Positions 16,485-25,590 of a stretch of 64,000 bases of DNA are shown piece by piece. A model generated the notes under the pieces. It had not been told where the DNA came from and ran no database searches. It saw only the letters and a program-made list of their open reading frames with translations. Numbering within the stretch: position 1 is the first letter of the stretch; every line of letters begins with the position of its first letter. Made by a program: the position numbers and the translations under genes. Origin of the DNA: Halobiforma lacisalsi AJ5 (lineage in GTDB: Archaea; Halobacteriota; Halobacteria; Halobacteriales; Natrialbaceae); assembly GCF_000226975.2 (NCBI RefSeq), contig NZ_CP019285.1:2108001-2172000 (forward strand). The letters run 5' to 3'.

Positions 16485-17414
16485 ATGGCTACCGCTGACG
16501 ACGAGGGCACCGACGGAGCCGCCGATTCCGTCGGCGACGATTCGGAGGGTGCGACGGCGACGACCGACTCCGACGACCGCTACACCCGGAAACAGTCCGT
16601 CCTGATCACCGGCTGCTCCTCGGGGATCGGCCGTGCGACCGCCGAAGCGTTCCTCGAGTCGAACTGGCAGGTGTTCGCCACGGCGCGGGACCCGGCCGAC
16701 ATCGAGGATCTCGAGGACGCCGGCTGTACGACGCTCGAACTCGACGTCACCGACCCGGACCAGGTCGCGCGGGCCGTCGAGCGCACGGTCGAGATCGGGG
16801 GCGCGATCGACTGCGTCGTGAACAACGCCGGCTACGCCCAGATGGGGCCGCTCGAGGACGTCTCGACGGCCGATCTCCACCGGCAGTTCGACGTCAACGT
16901 CTACGGCCCCCACCGGCTCGTCCGCGCTGCCCTGCCACACATGCGCGCCCAGGGCGCGGGCCGGATCATCAACGTCTCGAGCGTCGCCGGCCGTATCTCC
17001 ATGCCCGGATCCGGCGCGTACTCGGGCTCGAAGTTCGCCCTCGAGGCGATGAGCGACTCCCTGCGGGCGGAAGTCGAGGAGTTCGGGGTCGACGTGGTCG
17101 TCGTCGAGCCCGGGCCGGTCGAGACCGACTTCACGGACCGCGTCGACGAGGAGCTACCCGAATCGGAGCGGACCCCGGCCTACGAGACGCTCTACGAGCT
17201 GTACGACGAGATGCAGTTGATCGGCGGCGGCGCGGGCGGCCCGTTCGCGTCGGAACCCGAAGACGTCGCGGAGGCGATCCTGACCGCGAGCACGACGCCG
17301 GATCCGCCGGCCCGCTATCCGGTCGGGCCGCTCGCGCAGTACGGCGTCTACGCCCAGTACCTGCCGGATCGCCTGCGCGACGCGGGCTACGCGCTCCTTC
17401 GCAAACTCGTCTGA
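16485..17414 (+). CDS. SDR family oxidoreductase
   Basis: A 309-residue protein. The first about 35 residues are an acidic Asp/Thr-rich extension. The Rossmann domain then has the glycine motif TGCSSGIG, D-V-T-D, NNAGYAQMG, the catalytic serine in INVSSVAGR and the YSGSK catalytic dyad. The C-terminal region after residue 235 is long, as in the classical SDRs that act on ketone or lipid substrates. Cofactor choice is unclear, though an R in ATARDPADI favours NADP. No operon partner. The palindrome over its TATA suggests dedicated control. Confidence 0.85.
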   Translation: MATADDEGTDGAADSVGDDSEGATATTDSDDRYTRKQSVLITGCSSGIGRATAEAFLESNWQVFATARDPADIEDLEDAGCTTLELDVTDPDQVARAVERTVEIGGAIDCVVNNAGYAQMGPLEDVSTADLHRQFDVNVYGPHRLVRAALPHMRAQGAGRIINVSSVAGRISMPGSGAYSGSKFALEAMSDSLRAEVEEFGVDVVVVEPGPVETDFTDRVDEELPESERTPAYETLYELYDEMQLIGGGAGGPFASEPEDVAEAILTASTTPDPPARYPVGPLAQYGVYAQYLPDRLRDAGYALLRKLV

Positions 17415-17630
17415 CGGATGCCGCTGTCCGGGCCGGTGCTGGTCCGTCGCCCCGTTTCCAGCCGGAACGAGAGTCTCCTCCACCGATCCGCGACGCCCAC
17501 CGTGTGATCGTTTCGACCGAGAACCGTTCCGCTGGTCCGGCGACGCCCTCCCGGCCGTTTGGACCTTCTGGACGCCGTCTCCCCCGTCTGAATCGCCGTT
17601 TTTCCCGCTCGAGACTGAGCTCCGGTGCTG

Positions 17631-17660
17631 CCTAGAGCCACCTAGAGCCGGATTTTATAC
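17631..17660 (+). promoter_or_regulatory. Direct repeats and TATA box before the FAD oxidoreductase
   Basis: Two tandem 10-base copies, CCTAGAGCCA (17631-17640) and CCTAGAGCCG (17641-17650), stand directly before TTTTATAC (17653-17660), which is 27 bases from the ATG at 17683. The repeats occupy the BRE/activator position. Confidence 0.5.
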
Positions 17661-17682
17661 CGTCTCTTATGGGCGTTCCCGC

Positions 17683-19092
17683 ATGACTCTGGAAACCGTG
17701 TCGCGGTATACCCCGGCTCACGTCTCCGAAAGCGGTGAACACGCGGTGGTAATCGGAGGGAGTATGGCGGGACTGCTGACGGCCCGCGTTCTGGCAGACG
17801 GGTTCGAAGCGGTCACGATCATCGAGCGTGACTCGCTATCCGACCAGCTTCGGACGCGTAAGGGGGTCCCACAGGCCGATCACCCTCACGCCCTGCTGGA
17901 GGCTGGCCGGGCCACGCTCGAAGACCTGTTTCCGGGATACGGCGAGGATCTCATTTCGGCCGGCGGGTTAGTGATCGATGCGTTGACCGATTTTCAACAC
18001 TACGAGAACGGAGACTTCCTCGCCGACGGGTCGACACGATTACCAATGTACGCTGCCAGTCGGCCGCTGTTCGAGTCGATCACCCGGCGGCGTATCTCCG
18101 ATTTCGACGGGATCGACATCCGGTCGAACTGCCAGTGGATGGACTATCTCGCCGACGACGAAGCAACGAGCGTCGACGGCGTCGTCGTCCGTACCGATGA
18201 TGGCACACGGGAGGAAATCGCCGCTGACCTGACCGTCGATGCAACCGGCCGGACGAGTCGGACCCCCTCCTGGTTAGAGGAGCACGGGTACGTGCCGCCT
18301 TCCACCGAGGAAGTGCGTATCGATATTGCCTACAGCACAGCCCTTTTCGAGCGACCACCGGACGACCGGCGGACGTTCTTCGTGCCAGCCTCCGCGCCGC
18401 GCACACGCGGTGGCGCAGTGTTCCCGGTGGAAGCGGATCGCTGGCTGGTGAACATGCACGGCGTCCATGGTGATCATCCGCCGACGGATTTCGAAGGGTT
18501 CGCCGAGTTCGCGGGGACCCTCCCTGTCCCCGACCTGAAACGACTCGTAGACACCCAGTCGTGGGTCGGCGAGGAGATCGATCACTACCCCTTCCCATCC
18601 AATAGACGGTACCGCTACGCGGAACTCGATCGGTTTCCGAGCGGGCTGGTCGTCATCGGCGACGCAATCACCAGCTTCAACCCGATCTACGGCCAGGGTA
18701 TGTCGGTCGCCGCCCTAGAGGCCCTCGTACTCCACCACGTGCTGGCGGCAGGCGACCGTACGAATATCGCACTCTCCTTCTTCGAACAGGCCGAAGAAGT
18801 CATCGACATCGCGTGGAATATGGCCGTCGGGTCCGACTTCGGGTTTCCGCAAACCACGGGGCCGAAACCCCGGGGCACCGATTTCTTCAACCGATATCTG
18901 TCCCGGCTAACCAGCAAAGCACACACCGACGCCGAGTTGCGGGAAGCCTTCTACCGCGTCATCACGATGGAGGTGCCCCCAACCACGCTCCTGCGGCCCG
19001 GCATCGTCTGGCAGGTTCTCAAACCTACCCCTTCGGACATCGGTACGGGATTCCCTTCTCGCTCGCGAAAACAGTCGAAGAAAACATCATAG
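17683..19092 (+). CDS. FAD-dependent oxidoreductase (hydroxylase/geranylgeranyl reductase-like)
   Basis: A 469-residue protein with an N-terminal FAD-binding motif AVVIGGSMAGLLTARVLADG, an E-R-D dinucleotide-binding end, the segment VDATGRTSRTPSWL, and the second FAD motif VVIGDAITSFNPIYGQGMSV. This is the PHBH/aromatic hydroxylase and geranylgeranyl-reductase fold. I cannot tell the substrate. Codon use differs from the neighbours, with several TTA and CTA codons (for example GGGTTAGTG, GCCCTAGAG) and a basic C-terminus ending KQSKKTS, unlike most haloarchaeal proteins. This suggests horizontal acquisition. ATG 17683 sits 27 bases after a clear TATA box. Confidence 0.75.
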   Translation: MTLETVSRYTPAHVSESGEHAVVIGGSMAGLLTARVLADGFEAVTIIERDSLSDQLRTRKGVPQADHPHALLEAGRATLEDLFPGYGEDLISAGGLVIDALTDFQHYENGDFLADGSTRLPMYAASRPLFESITRRRISDFDGIDIRSNCQWMDYLADDEATSVDGVVVRTDDGTREEIAADLTVDATGRTSRTPSWLEEHGYVPPSTEEVRIDIAYSTALFERPPDDRRTFFVPASAPRTRGGAVFPVEADRWLVNMHGVHGDHPPTDFEGFAEFAGTLPVPDLKRLVDTQSWVGEEIDHYPFPSNRRYRYAELDRFPSGLVVIGDAITSFNPIYGQGMSVAALEALVLHHVLAAGDRTNIALSFFEQAEEVIDIAWNMAVGSDFGFPQTTGPKPRGTDFFNRYLSRLTSKAHTDAELREAFYRVITMEVPPTTLLRPGIVWQVLKPTPSDIGTGFPSRSRKQSKKTS

Positions 19093-19245
19093 AGGACAGA
19101 GAGTATCCGCTGTATAGCCGCTCTCTATTCAGTACGACACCGAACCCCGTCCGTACTCGAGAACTTCATTAGAGCCAGTGATTCCGACAGCGACGGACAG
19201 GAAATCGATGCCGTAGACGAACCGGTCACGTGCGGCGACGCGCCG

Positions 19246-19647
19246 TCAGTCGCCGGCGACAGGCTCGCTCGAGCCGCCGTCGGGGCTGAGGGTCGCGTTC
19301 GCGTTCGCGTTCGAACGTTCGTCCGCCGTCGAATCGGCGACGGTCAGATGGCCGCCGGTACACTGCCGAACCAGCCCGCGTCGCTGCAACTCGAGACACC
19401 GCCGTTCGATCGTCGCCGGGTGGACGCCGAGTCCGTCGGCGAGTTCGGGGATCGTCGTCGGCTCGGTGTCCGCGATCGTCTCCAGAAGCGTCCTGTCGTC
19501 CGGACTGGACCGGTTCGGTTCCGGCTCCGGTTTCGTGGGGTGGTCGTCGGTCGCCATCAGGTGTGTGACGTATTCGCGTGTTCCGGTATCAATCGGCGTC
19601 GCCATTCTCAGTTGCTGGGAGTGGTGGTGCCGTTCTCCGGTGGCCAT
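19246..19647 (-). CDS. Winged-helix transcriptional regulator
   Basis: A 133-residue protein. Residues about 55-100 form a winged helix (LLETIADTEPTTIPELADGL, GVHPATIERRCLELQRRGLV) flanked by disordered Pro/Glu-rich and Asn/Ala-rich tails. The N-terminus holds the segment TPIDTGTREYVTHLMATDDH. A minus-strand TATA (19673-19680) lies 29 bases before ATG 19647 and supports this start; in-frame ATGs at 19605 and 19557 are alternatives. It could act on the neighbouring MATE or oxidoreductase gene, but nothing shows it. Confidence 0.7.
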   Translation of the reverse strand: MATGERHHHSQQLRMATPIDTGTREYVTHLMATDDHPTKPEPEPNRSSPDDRTLLETIADTEPTTIPELADGLGVHPATIERRCLELQRRGLVRQCTGGHLTVADSTADERSNANANATLSPDGGSSEPVAGD

Positions 19648-19719
19648 ACGGTTGGTGGGTCGAACGACGGTGTAATATACGGGTGCGGCGGCCGAGAGAC
19701 CGGGAACGGAGCGAGGTCG

Positions 19720-21336
19720 CTATCCCGCCGCGCTGTCAGAAACCGGCTCCTGTTCGTCGACGCGATCCTCGTCGATGTACTTCTCCTTCCAGGTCCCCCG
19801 GGCGAACCAGGCCACGCCGACGATCGCCCCGAGGACGTTACCGACGGCCATGCCGACCCAGATCCCGGTTTCGCCCCAGCCCAGGATGAATACGAGGGTG
19901 AAGACGGTACCGACGCGCCCGACCCACAGCGTGATGATCGAGATGACCATCGCGGTCTTCGTGTTGCCGGCCCCGCGGAACGCCCCAAGCATCACCTGCG
20001 AGACGCCGATGAAGGCGAACTCGACCGACCGAATCCGGACGTACTCGACCCCGAGGGCGATCGTCTCGGGGGCATCGGGGACGTCCCCGAGGAACACGCT
20101 GACGATCGGTTCCGTGAACGCCACGGCGATCACGGCGACCAGCAGCATGACGCCGGCACCCGTCGAGGCGGCGAGCCACGCCGAGCGCGATGCGCGATCC
20201 GCCCGATCCGCCCCGAGGTTCTGCCCCACCATCGTGTCGATCGCGCGCCCCAACCCCATCGCCGGCAGGAAGACCAACGAGATCAGCCGGTTGCCCAGCC
20301 CGTAGGCCGAGACGACCGGGGGCGAGAACGTGACGACGATCGCGGTCAGGGCGATCATCGCCAGGGCGCTCGTGCTCTGTTCGACCATGCTCGGCGTTCC
20401 CAGCCGGACGATGTCCTCGATGAACCCGAAGTCGGGCCGGAGGTGCGCGAGGTCGACCGTGGGGCCCAGTCCGGTCCCGAACAGCAGCCAGAGGCCGATT
20501 CCGGTCCCGACTCCGCGAGCGAGGACTGTCGCGAGGGCGGCGCCCTCGATTCCCAGTCCCGTAAAGCCAACTGCGGCGAACAGACTCTCCTCGAGGGCGG
20601 TCAACCCGAGCCACGCGAACAGGGGGTTGTCCTGGAACCCGAAGATGAATATCGGGTCGAGAACGACGTTGACGGCGACGGAGACGACCATCACCAGCAT
20701 CGGCGTCCGAGTGTCGCCGTAGCCCCGCATCAGCGACGAGAAGATGAAGAACCCGAACATCAGCGGGAGGCCGAGGAAGATGACCTCCATGTAGTCCGCC
20801 GCCAGTGGGATGACGCTCGCGGAAGTCTCCGGATCGCTGGGCAGGAGTTCGAGCGCCGGCCGCGTGTAGAAGTAGCCGGCGATGCCGAGCAGAATCGAGA
20901 GGCCGCCGACGAACGAGACGGTCTGGCCGGCGACCAGCCCTGCCGAGCGGTCGCCGGTCGCGCCGGTATACTGGGCGACGAGGATCGCTCCGGCGGTAGT
21001 GAACCCGCCGGCGACGGCGATCAGCAGAAAGATCAGCGGGAACGCGAGGCTGATCGCCCCGACGGCCTCCGCCGAGAGCCGCCCCAGATACAGCGTGTCG
21101 ACGACGTTGTAGGTGACCTGGAGTAACTGGATGACGACGATCGGCCAGGCCAGGTGAAAGAGCGGCTTCACGAGGCTCCCGCGGGTGATCGAACTCCCGC
21201 CGGGAACCGACTTCATGTCGGGATTCGCTTTCGAACCTTCGTCGGGAGCGCCGTCGCTGGGCGTCCCCTCCTCGGCGGACTCGTCGTCCGCGAGGGGGTC
21301 CTCGTCGGGGCCGGAGGGTGGTTGCTCTGGACTCAT
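19720..21336 (-). CDS. MATE family efflux transporter
   Basis: A 538-residue integral membrane protein. After an acidic, disordered N-terminus of about 50 residues come 12 membrane helices in two homologous halves (first half begins SLVKPLFHLAWPIVVIQLLQ and includes VDTLYLGRLSAEAVGAIS; second half includes LGRAIDTMVGQNLGA). The final cytoplasmic tail is basic/acidic (WKEKYIDEDRVDEQEP). MATE proteins export cationic drugs or metabolites in exchange for Na+ or H+. A 16-base perfect palindrome is found 105 bases upstream of the start. Confidence 0.92.
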   Translation of the reverse strand: MSPEQPPSGPDEDPLADDESAEEGTPSDGAPDEGSKANPDMKSVPGGSSITRGSLVKPLFHLAWPIVVIQLLQVTYNVVDTLYLGRLSAEAVGAISLAFPLIFLLIAVAGGFTTAGAILVAQYTGATGDRSAGLVAGQTVSFVGGLSILLGIAGYFYTRPALELLPSDPETSASVIPLAADYMEVIFLGLPLMFGFFIFSSLMRGYGDTRTPMLVMVVSVAVNVVLDPIFIFGFQDNPLFAWLGLTALEESLFAAVGFTGLGIEGAALATVLARGVGTGIGLWLLFGTGLGPTVDLAHLRPDFGFIEDIVRLGTPSMVEQSTSALAMIALTAIVVTFSPPVVSAYGLGNRLISLVFLPAMGLGRAIDTMVGQNLGADRADRASRSAWLAASTGAGVMLLVAVIAVAFTEPIVSVFLGDVPDAPETIALGVEYVRIRSVEFAFIGVSQVMLGAFRGAGNTKTAMVISIITLWVGRVGTVFTLVFILGWGETGIWVGMAVGNVLGAIVGVAWFARGTWKEKYIDEDRVDEQEPVSDSAAG

Positions 21337-21440
21337 CTCTCACTCTACGGCGTCGGTCCGATGACGTCCGCCGACAGGAAATCCGTGGCACGAACGATCA
21401 CTGCCAGCAATTGCGTCCTATCGGGGACCGGTCGCGCCTG

Positions 21441-21456
21441 CTGACTAAGTAGTCAG
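21441..21456. promoter_or_regulatory. Perfect palindrome upstream of the MATE gene
   Basis: CTGACTA-AG-TAGTCAG, with 7-bp arms, between the get3-like gene stop (21526) and the MATE start (21336). A TATA-like CTTTAC on the minus strand (about 21467-21472) would start RNA near the palindrome, so it could be an operator at the transcription start. Confidence 0.45.
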
Positions 21457-21525
21457 TTACGGGCGGTAAAGCTCTTTCGAAACGAAGGTCCCTCGAGCCG
21501 GGCCGGAGGTGACGACCGGCCGCGA

Positions 21526-22695
21526 CTACCGGAGACAGGCCGCCACGACCTCGAGCATGTCCTCGCCGCGGACCTCCTCGGCGAACAGGGGGACGCGTTT
21601 GACGTCGGTGCCCCGGAACAGGTCCTGTGCTTCGGCCAGCGCGGACTGCTGGACGTCCCAGCGTCGCTGGCAGAACTCGCAGTCGTCCAGGTTGGGCTGG
21701 AGGAACTCGGCGCCCTCCACGTCGTCGGTGACGTCCGACAGCGGTTCCATCACCCGGTTGACGACGACGGTTCCGACCGGGATCGAGAACTCCTCGAGTT
21801 GCTCGCGCAGCCGTTTGGACTCGAAGACGCTCATCTCCTCGGGGATCAGGACGATCCGGAAGTCCGTCCGTGCCGGGTCCTGCAGCGCCGCGCGGAGCCG
21901 TTCGATCCGCTCGCGGAGGACCTGCAGGTCCTCGAGGTCGGCCGACTCCTCGGGTTCCGGCTCCTCACCGCCGAACATCCCCTTCATGTTCTCGAACATG
22001 CCCCCGATTCGCTGGCGGAACTGGAGGATGCGGCCGACCATCGTATCCATGATCTCGGGCAACTCGAGCAGGCGGAGGGTGTGACCGGTCGGGGCCGTGT
22101 CGACGACGACCCGGTCGAACCGTTCGTCGTCCATGTACTCGAGCAGCAGTTGCATCGCGGCGGCTTCGTCCGCACCGGGCATGGAGCCGCCGAACAGCGC
22201 GTCCATCGGGGAGTCGTCGCCGAACATCTCGCCGAGGCCGCCGAGGGGGCCGCCGGCTCCCGGTCCCGTTCCCGCTCCGTCGCCGCCCACGAACGCCGCC
22301 TCGCCGCGCTCGATCGCCGCTTCGGGGTCGATCTCGGCCCCGTAGAGCGGCACGTCCTCGCGGAGCCGCGCGGGTTCGGCGGGGACGTCGGTCTCGAACG
22401 TGTCAGACAGGGAGTGTGCGGGGTCCGTCGAGACGACGAGGGTGCGAACGCCCGAGCGGGCGCTGTCGAGCGCCGTCGCGGCCGCCATCGTCGTCTTCCC
22501 GACGCCGCCTTTGCCGCCGTAGAGGACGTAGTCGGGGCCGTCGATCGGCTCGTCGGAGGGCTCGACGTCGATCGTGTCCCGCTCGTCGCCGACCGACTCG
22601 GTCGGCGTCACTTCGATGGTGTTGTCGCCGTCAGCGTCCACATCGGTTCCGGTATCCGCCTCCTCGTCGACCGGCTCGACGTCGATTCCGCTCAT
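21526..22695 (-). CDS. Get3/ArsA family ATPase (TRC40-like)
   Basis: A 389-residue protein. After an acidic N-terminus of about 55 residues it has the deviant Walker A GGKGGVGKTTMAAA, switch I STDPAHSLSDTF, switch II DTAPTGHTLRLLELPEIM and the A-loop region NRVMEPLSDV. The pair C-E-F-C near residue 340 matches the zinc-binding CxxC of Get3. It has a Gly/Met-rich segment (GGPLGGLGEMFGDDSPMDAL), probably the helical substrate-binding region. In eukaryotes Get3 delivers tail-anchored proteins; the archaeal role is likely similar, and arsenite transport is less likely because no ars genes are nearby. Confidence 0.9.
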   Translation of the reverse strand: MSGIDVEPVDEEADTGTDVDADGDNTIEVTPTESVGDERDTIDVEPSDEPIDGPDYVLYGGKGGVGKTTMAAATALDSARSGVRTLVVSTDPAHSLSDTFETDVPAEPARLREDVPLYGAEIDPEAAIERGEAAFVGGDGAGTGPGAGGPLGGLGEMFGDDSPMDALFGGSMPGADEAAAMQLLLEYMDDERFDRVVVDTAPTGHTLRLLELPEIMDTMVGRILQFRQRIGGMFENMKGMFGGEEPEPEESADLEDLQVLRERIERLRAALQDPARTDFRIVLIPEEMSVFESKRLREQLEEFSIPVGTVVVNRVMEPLSDVTDDVEGAEFLQPNLDDCEFCQRRWDVQQSALAEAQDLFRGTDVKRVPLFAEEVRGEDMLEVVAACLR

Positions 22696-22839
22696 ACCAC
22701 CCCGTTTTCCGGCCGTACACGAGTATTCGTCGGTCTCGAGTCACTCGCGAAGAGAGAGAGGGACGACGCCCCGAACGTTCACGGGATCCGACCCCTCCGA
22801 ACGTATACGCCGGTCGCCGACGTGGATCGGGACGGAGAC

Positions 22840-23037
22840 ATGACGACGGACTCCCACCCACCGCGGGACTCGGCCGACTGGGACACTCCCGACTGCTGTC
22901 CGTTCTGCGGGGCGACACTCCCCGACGGCGGCGGCGGATTTATGGACCACGTCGACGAGACGCCGGTCTGTGACGAACGCTTCCGGGACTGGCTCGAGCG
23001 GGTTCGCGAGGACATGGAGGGCGAGTGGGGCGGGTAG
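22840..23037 (+). CDS. Small zinc-ribbon protein
   Basis: A 65-residue haloarchaeal protein with the knuckle PDCCPFCGATLPDGGGGF, a following D-H and a lone C in TPVCDERFRDWLERVREDME. The Cys/His set suggests one zinc site and a C-terminal helix. It is transcribed towards the aminotransferase gene, with a GTATAC element about 36 bases before the ATG. Function unknown. Confidence 0.6.
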   Translation: MTTDSHPPRDSADWDTPDCCPFCGATLPDGGGGFMDHVDETPVCDERFRDWLERVREDMEGEWGG

Positions 23038-23055
23038 CGACCCGCCCGGATCCGC

Positions 23056-24156
23056 TCACTCGAAGTACGTTGCCAGCCGGTCGGCCGCCTCCTCGACCCG
23101 CGGAGTGACCAGGGCAAACCGGATCCAGTCGGACCGGGAGTCGCCGAACGCGGTCCCCGGCATCCCCGCGACGCCCGCCTCGTCGATCAACTCGAAGACG
23201 TTCTCGAGCGTCCCGGGGTACTCCTCGAAGCGGGCCATCACGTAGAACGCACCCTCGGGCTCGGTGTAGGACGCTCCCGCGGCATCCAGGGCGTCAGTAA
23301 AGGCGTCGACCCGCTCGCGCAGCAGGTCGCGGTTTCGCTCGTAGTAGTCGGGGTCGGTCTCGCGCAGCGCCTGCAGGACGGCGTACTGGGAGGGGCGGCT
23401 GCCGGCCACGTTGACGAGCATGTGCCGGCTCTTGGCGTTCTCGACCAGTTCCGGCGGGAAGATCGCGTAGCCGACACGGAATCCGGTGATCGCCAGCGAC
23501 TTCGAAAAGGCGTTGGTGACGATCCGGTGATCCGACTCGACCTCGAGCGCGCTCGAGAAGTTCCCGGCGAGGTCGAAGTGGTCGTACACCTCGTCGCTCA
23601 CCAGGACGGCGTCGTACTCCTCGGCGATCGCGACGAGTTCCCGGACCGTCTCCTCGGGGTAGACCGCACCGGTCGGGTTGTTCGGCGAGTTGGCGACGAT
23701 CGCGGCGGTGTCCTCGCTTGCGGCCTCGCGGACGGCCGCGGGATCGAGCTGACCGGTCTCGTCGGTCGACACGTAGGTCTGGGTGCCCCCGAGCATCGTC
23801 GTCTTTCCGGGATAGTAAGGGTAGACGGGGTCGGCGAGGACGATCTCGTCGCCGCGGTCGCGCTCTAGCGCGCGGGCCATCGCGAGGTAGTTGGCCTCGC
23901 CGGCCCCGTTCGTGACGACGACCTGTTCGGCGTCTACGCCCCGTCGGGCGGCGATCTCCTCGCGGAGTTCGTGCAGTCCCGGGCTGGGCGGGTACTGGAA
24001 CGCGTCCGGCTCGAGGTCGGCGTACTCGTGGAGCGCGTCCCGGAGCGCTTCGGGCGGCTCCCAGTCGGGGTTTCCGCTGACCATGTCGATGACGTCTCCC
24101 TCCGCCTGCGAGGCGTACTCCATCACGCGGAAGAAAAGCGGCGTCTCGTATTCCAT
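23056..24156 (-). CDS. PLP-dependent aminotransferase (class I/II)
   Basis: A 366-residue fold-type I aminotransferase. It has the segments MVSGNPDWEPPEALRDALHE, VTNGAGEANYLAMARAL, NSPNNPTGAVYPEETVRELV, the PLP-holding lysine in NAFSKSLAITGFRVGYAIFP, and the Arg for carboxylate binding near RFALVTPRVEE. The substrate amino acid is not obvious; histidinol-phosphate and alanine/aspartate types share this layout. It is monocistronic and divergent from the CinA-type gene across a spacer with TTCCCG repeats. Confidence 0.85.
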   Translation of the reverse strand: MEYETPLFFRVMEYASQAEGDVIDMVSGNPDWEPPEALRDALHEYADLEPDAFQYPPSPGLHELREEIAARRGVDAEQVVVTNGAGEANYLAMARALERDRGDEIVLADPVYPYYPGKTTMLGGTQTYVSTDETGQLDPAAVREAASEDTAAIVANSPNNPTGAVYPEETVRELVAIAEEYDAVLVSDEVYDHFDLAGNFSSALEVESDHRIVTNAFSKSLAITGFRVGYAIFPPELVENAKSRHMLVNVAGSRPSQYAVLQALRETDPDYYERNRDLLRERVDAFTDALDAAGASYTEPEGAFYVMARFEEYPGTLENVFELIDEAGVAGMPGTAFGDSRSDWIRFALVTPRVEEAADRLATYFE

Positions 24157-24291
24157 GGGGGTGTCTGGGGGCCGGTCCTACGTCGGTCTTTCCGTTCCCG
24201 TTCCCGTTCCCGATACCGCTCCCGTCGGCTCGAGTTCGCGGTCTCCCCTGCAGTCCACGCTTTGACAACGATCCGGCCCGTCCGCTCGCGT

Positions 24292-24834
24292 ATGAACGAC
24301 GACATCGATCGAGAACTCCCGATGGACGTCGCGGACGCCCTCCGAGAGACGGACGGAACGGTCGCCGTGGCCGAATCCTGTACGGGTGGACTGATCGGCG
24401 CGGCCCTCACCGCCATCCCCGGCGCGAGCGACTACTTCCACTCGGGGTCGACCACCTACGCCTACGACGCCAAACGTCGCCGGCTGGGCGTCAGCCGCGA
24501 GGCGCTGGACGAACACGGGGCCGTCTCCGAACCCGTCGCGCGCCAGATGGCTCGCGGGGTCCGCGACGTCGCGGACGTTACCTGGGGCGTCTCCACTACG
24601 GGGATTGCCGGCCCGACGGGCGGCACCGAGGAGAACCCCGTCGGCACAGTCTACATCGGCGTCGCCTACGCCGGCCCGTGGGGAAGCGAGTCCTCCTACG
24701 CGACCGTCTCCCGCTACGAGTTCGACGGCGACCGCGCCGCGGTCCGCGCGAAGACCGTCGACCGTGCGCTCGAGGACCTGCTCGCGGAGCTCGAGCGGGT
24801 TCGATCGACGGAGGCAGACGGGGCGGACGACTGA
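24292..24834 (+). CDS. CinA-family nicotinamide-nucleotide amidohydrolase domain
   Basis: A 180-residue protein consisting only of the C-terminal CinA/PncC domain: VAVAESCTGGLIGAALTAIPG (nucleophile serine region), YFHSGSTTYAYDAKRRRLGV, and STTGIAGPTGGTEENPVGTV. PncC deamidates nicotinamide mononucleotide to recycle NAD breakdown products. The N-terminal COG1058 domain found in bacterial CinA is absent, as usual in haloarchaea. A nicotinate phosphoribosyltransferase gene lies far off at 62325. Confidence 0.88.
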   Translation: MNDDIDRELPMDVADALRETDGTVAVAESCTGGLIGAALTAIPGASDYFHSGSTTYAYDAKRRRLGVSREALDEHGAVSEPVARQMARGVRDVADVTWGVSTTGIAGPTGGTEENPVGTVYIGVAYAGPWGSESSYATVSRYEFDGDRAAVRAKTVDRALEDLLAELERVRSTEADGADD

Positions 24835-24986
24835 CGCTGGGCGCTACGGGGTCGGGACGTTCCGTCGAGACTGTCGAGACCGTCGAGTACTCGAGGCCGA
24901 CAGGTACCCGAGACCTCATCCTCACCCTCGCCCGACGTTCCCTCGAGAGGAAAACTATTCGGAACTCGACTCTCCAGTAGCGGATA

Positions 24987-25472
24987 ATGAACAAGCGAGG
25001 ACACGTTCTCAACGCCATGCTACTCAGCCTCGGGCTGGGGTATCTCTTCGAGCCCGCCGGGAACCTCGAGACCTTCCGAACGATCGTCACCATCGGGGTG
25101 CCCGTCACGCTCGGAGCGCTGGTTCCCGACGTCGACACCGCCTTCGGCAAGCACCGCAAGACCCTGCACAACCTCCCGCTGCTGGTCGGCTTCGTCGCGT
25201 TCCCGGAACTGTTCGGCAACCTCGAGTACGTCTGGATCGGCGTGCTCACCCACTACGTCCTCGACGTCGCGGGGAGCAAACGCGGCATCGCGCTGTTCTA
25301 CCCGGTCTGGAAGAAGGAGTTCGGGCTGCCGCTGGGCGTCCCGGTCAGCAGCAGTCGCGCGGACCTGATGACCGTGTTCGTGACGGCGCTCGAACTCGGC
25401 ATCGCCGCGCTCGTCGTCTACGACGTCCCGCAGTACGGGGTCCAGGTGGCTCGGCAGTCCGTCGGACTGTAG
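24987..25472 (+). CDS. YdjM-like metal-dependent hydrolase, membrane protein
   Basis: A 161-residue membrane protein with about four hydrophobic segments. The pattern NKRGHVLNAMLLSLGLGY, ALVPDVDTAFGKHRKTLHN and GVLTHYVLDVAGSKRG gives the spaced H, D-x-D, H-R-x-x-x-H and H-Y-x-x-D residues typical of the DUF457/YdjM hydrolase superfamily, whose substrates are unknown. It stands alone between cinA-like and PAP2 genes. Confidence 0.75.
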   Translation: MNKRGHVLNAMLLSLGLGYLFEPAGNLETFRTIVTIGVPVTLGALVPDVDTAFGKHRKTLHNLPLLVGFVAFPELFGNLEYVWIGVLTHYVLDVAGSKRGIALFYPVWKKEFGLPLGVPVSSSRADLMTVFVTALELGIAALVVYDVPQYGVQVARQSVGL

Positions 25473-25590
25473 CGTCGGGTCGACGCTCGTTTCTCGATCC
25501 GGGGCCGCGTTCTCGAAGCGATCTCGAGGGAGTGGGACCGATCTTGCCGGGATGTCCAGCGAGGCTCCCGCGGAGCGCGGCGAAGGTCCG

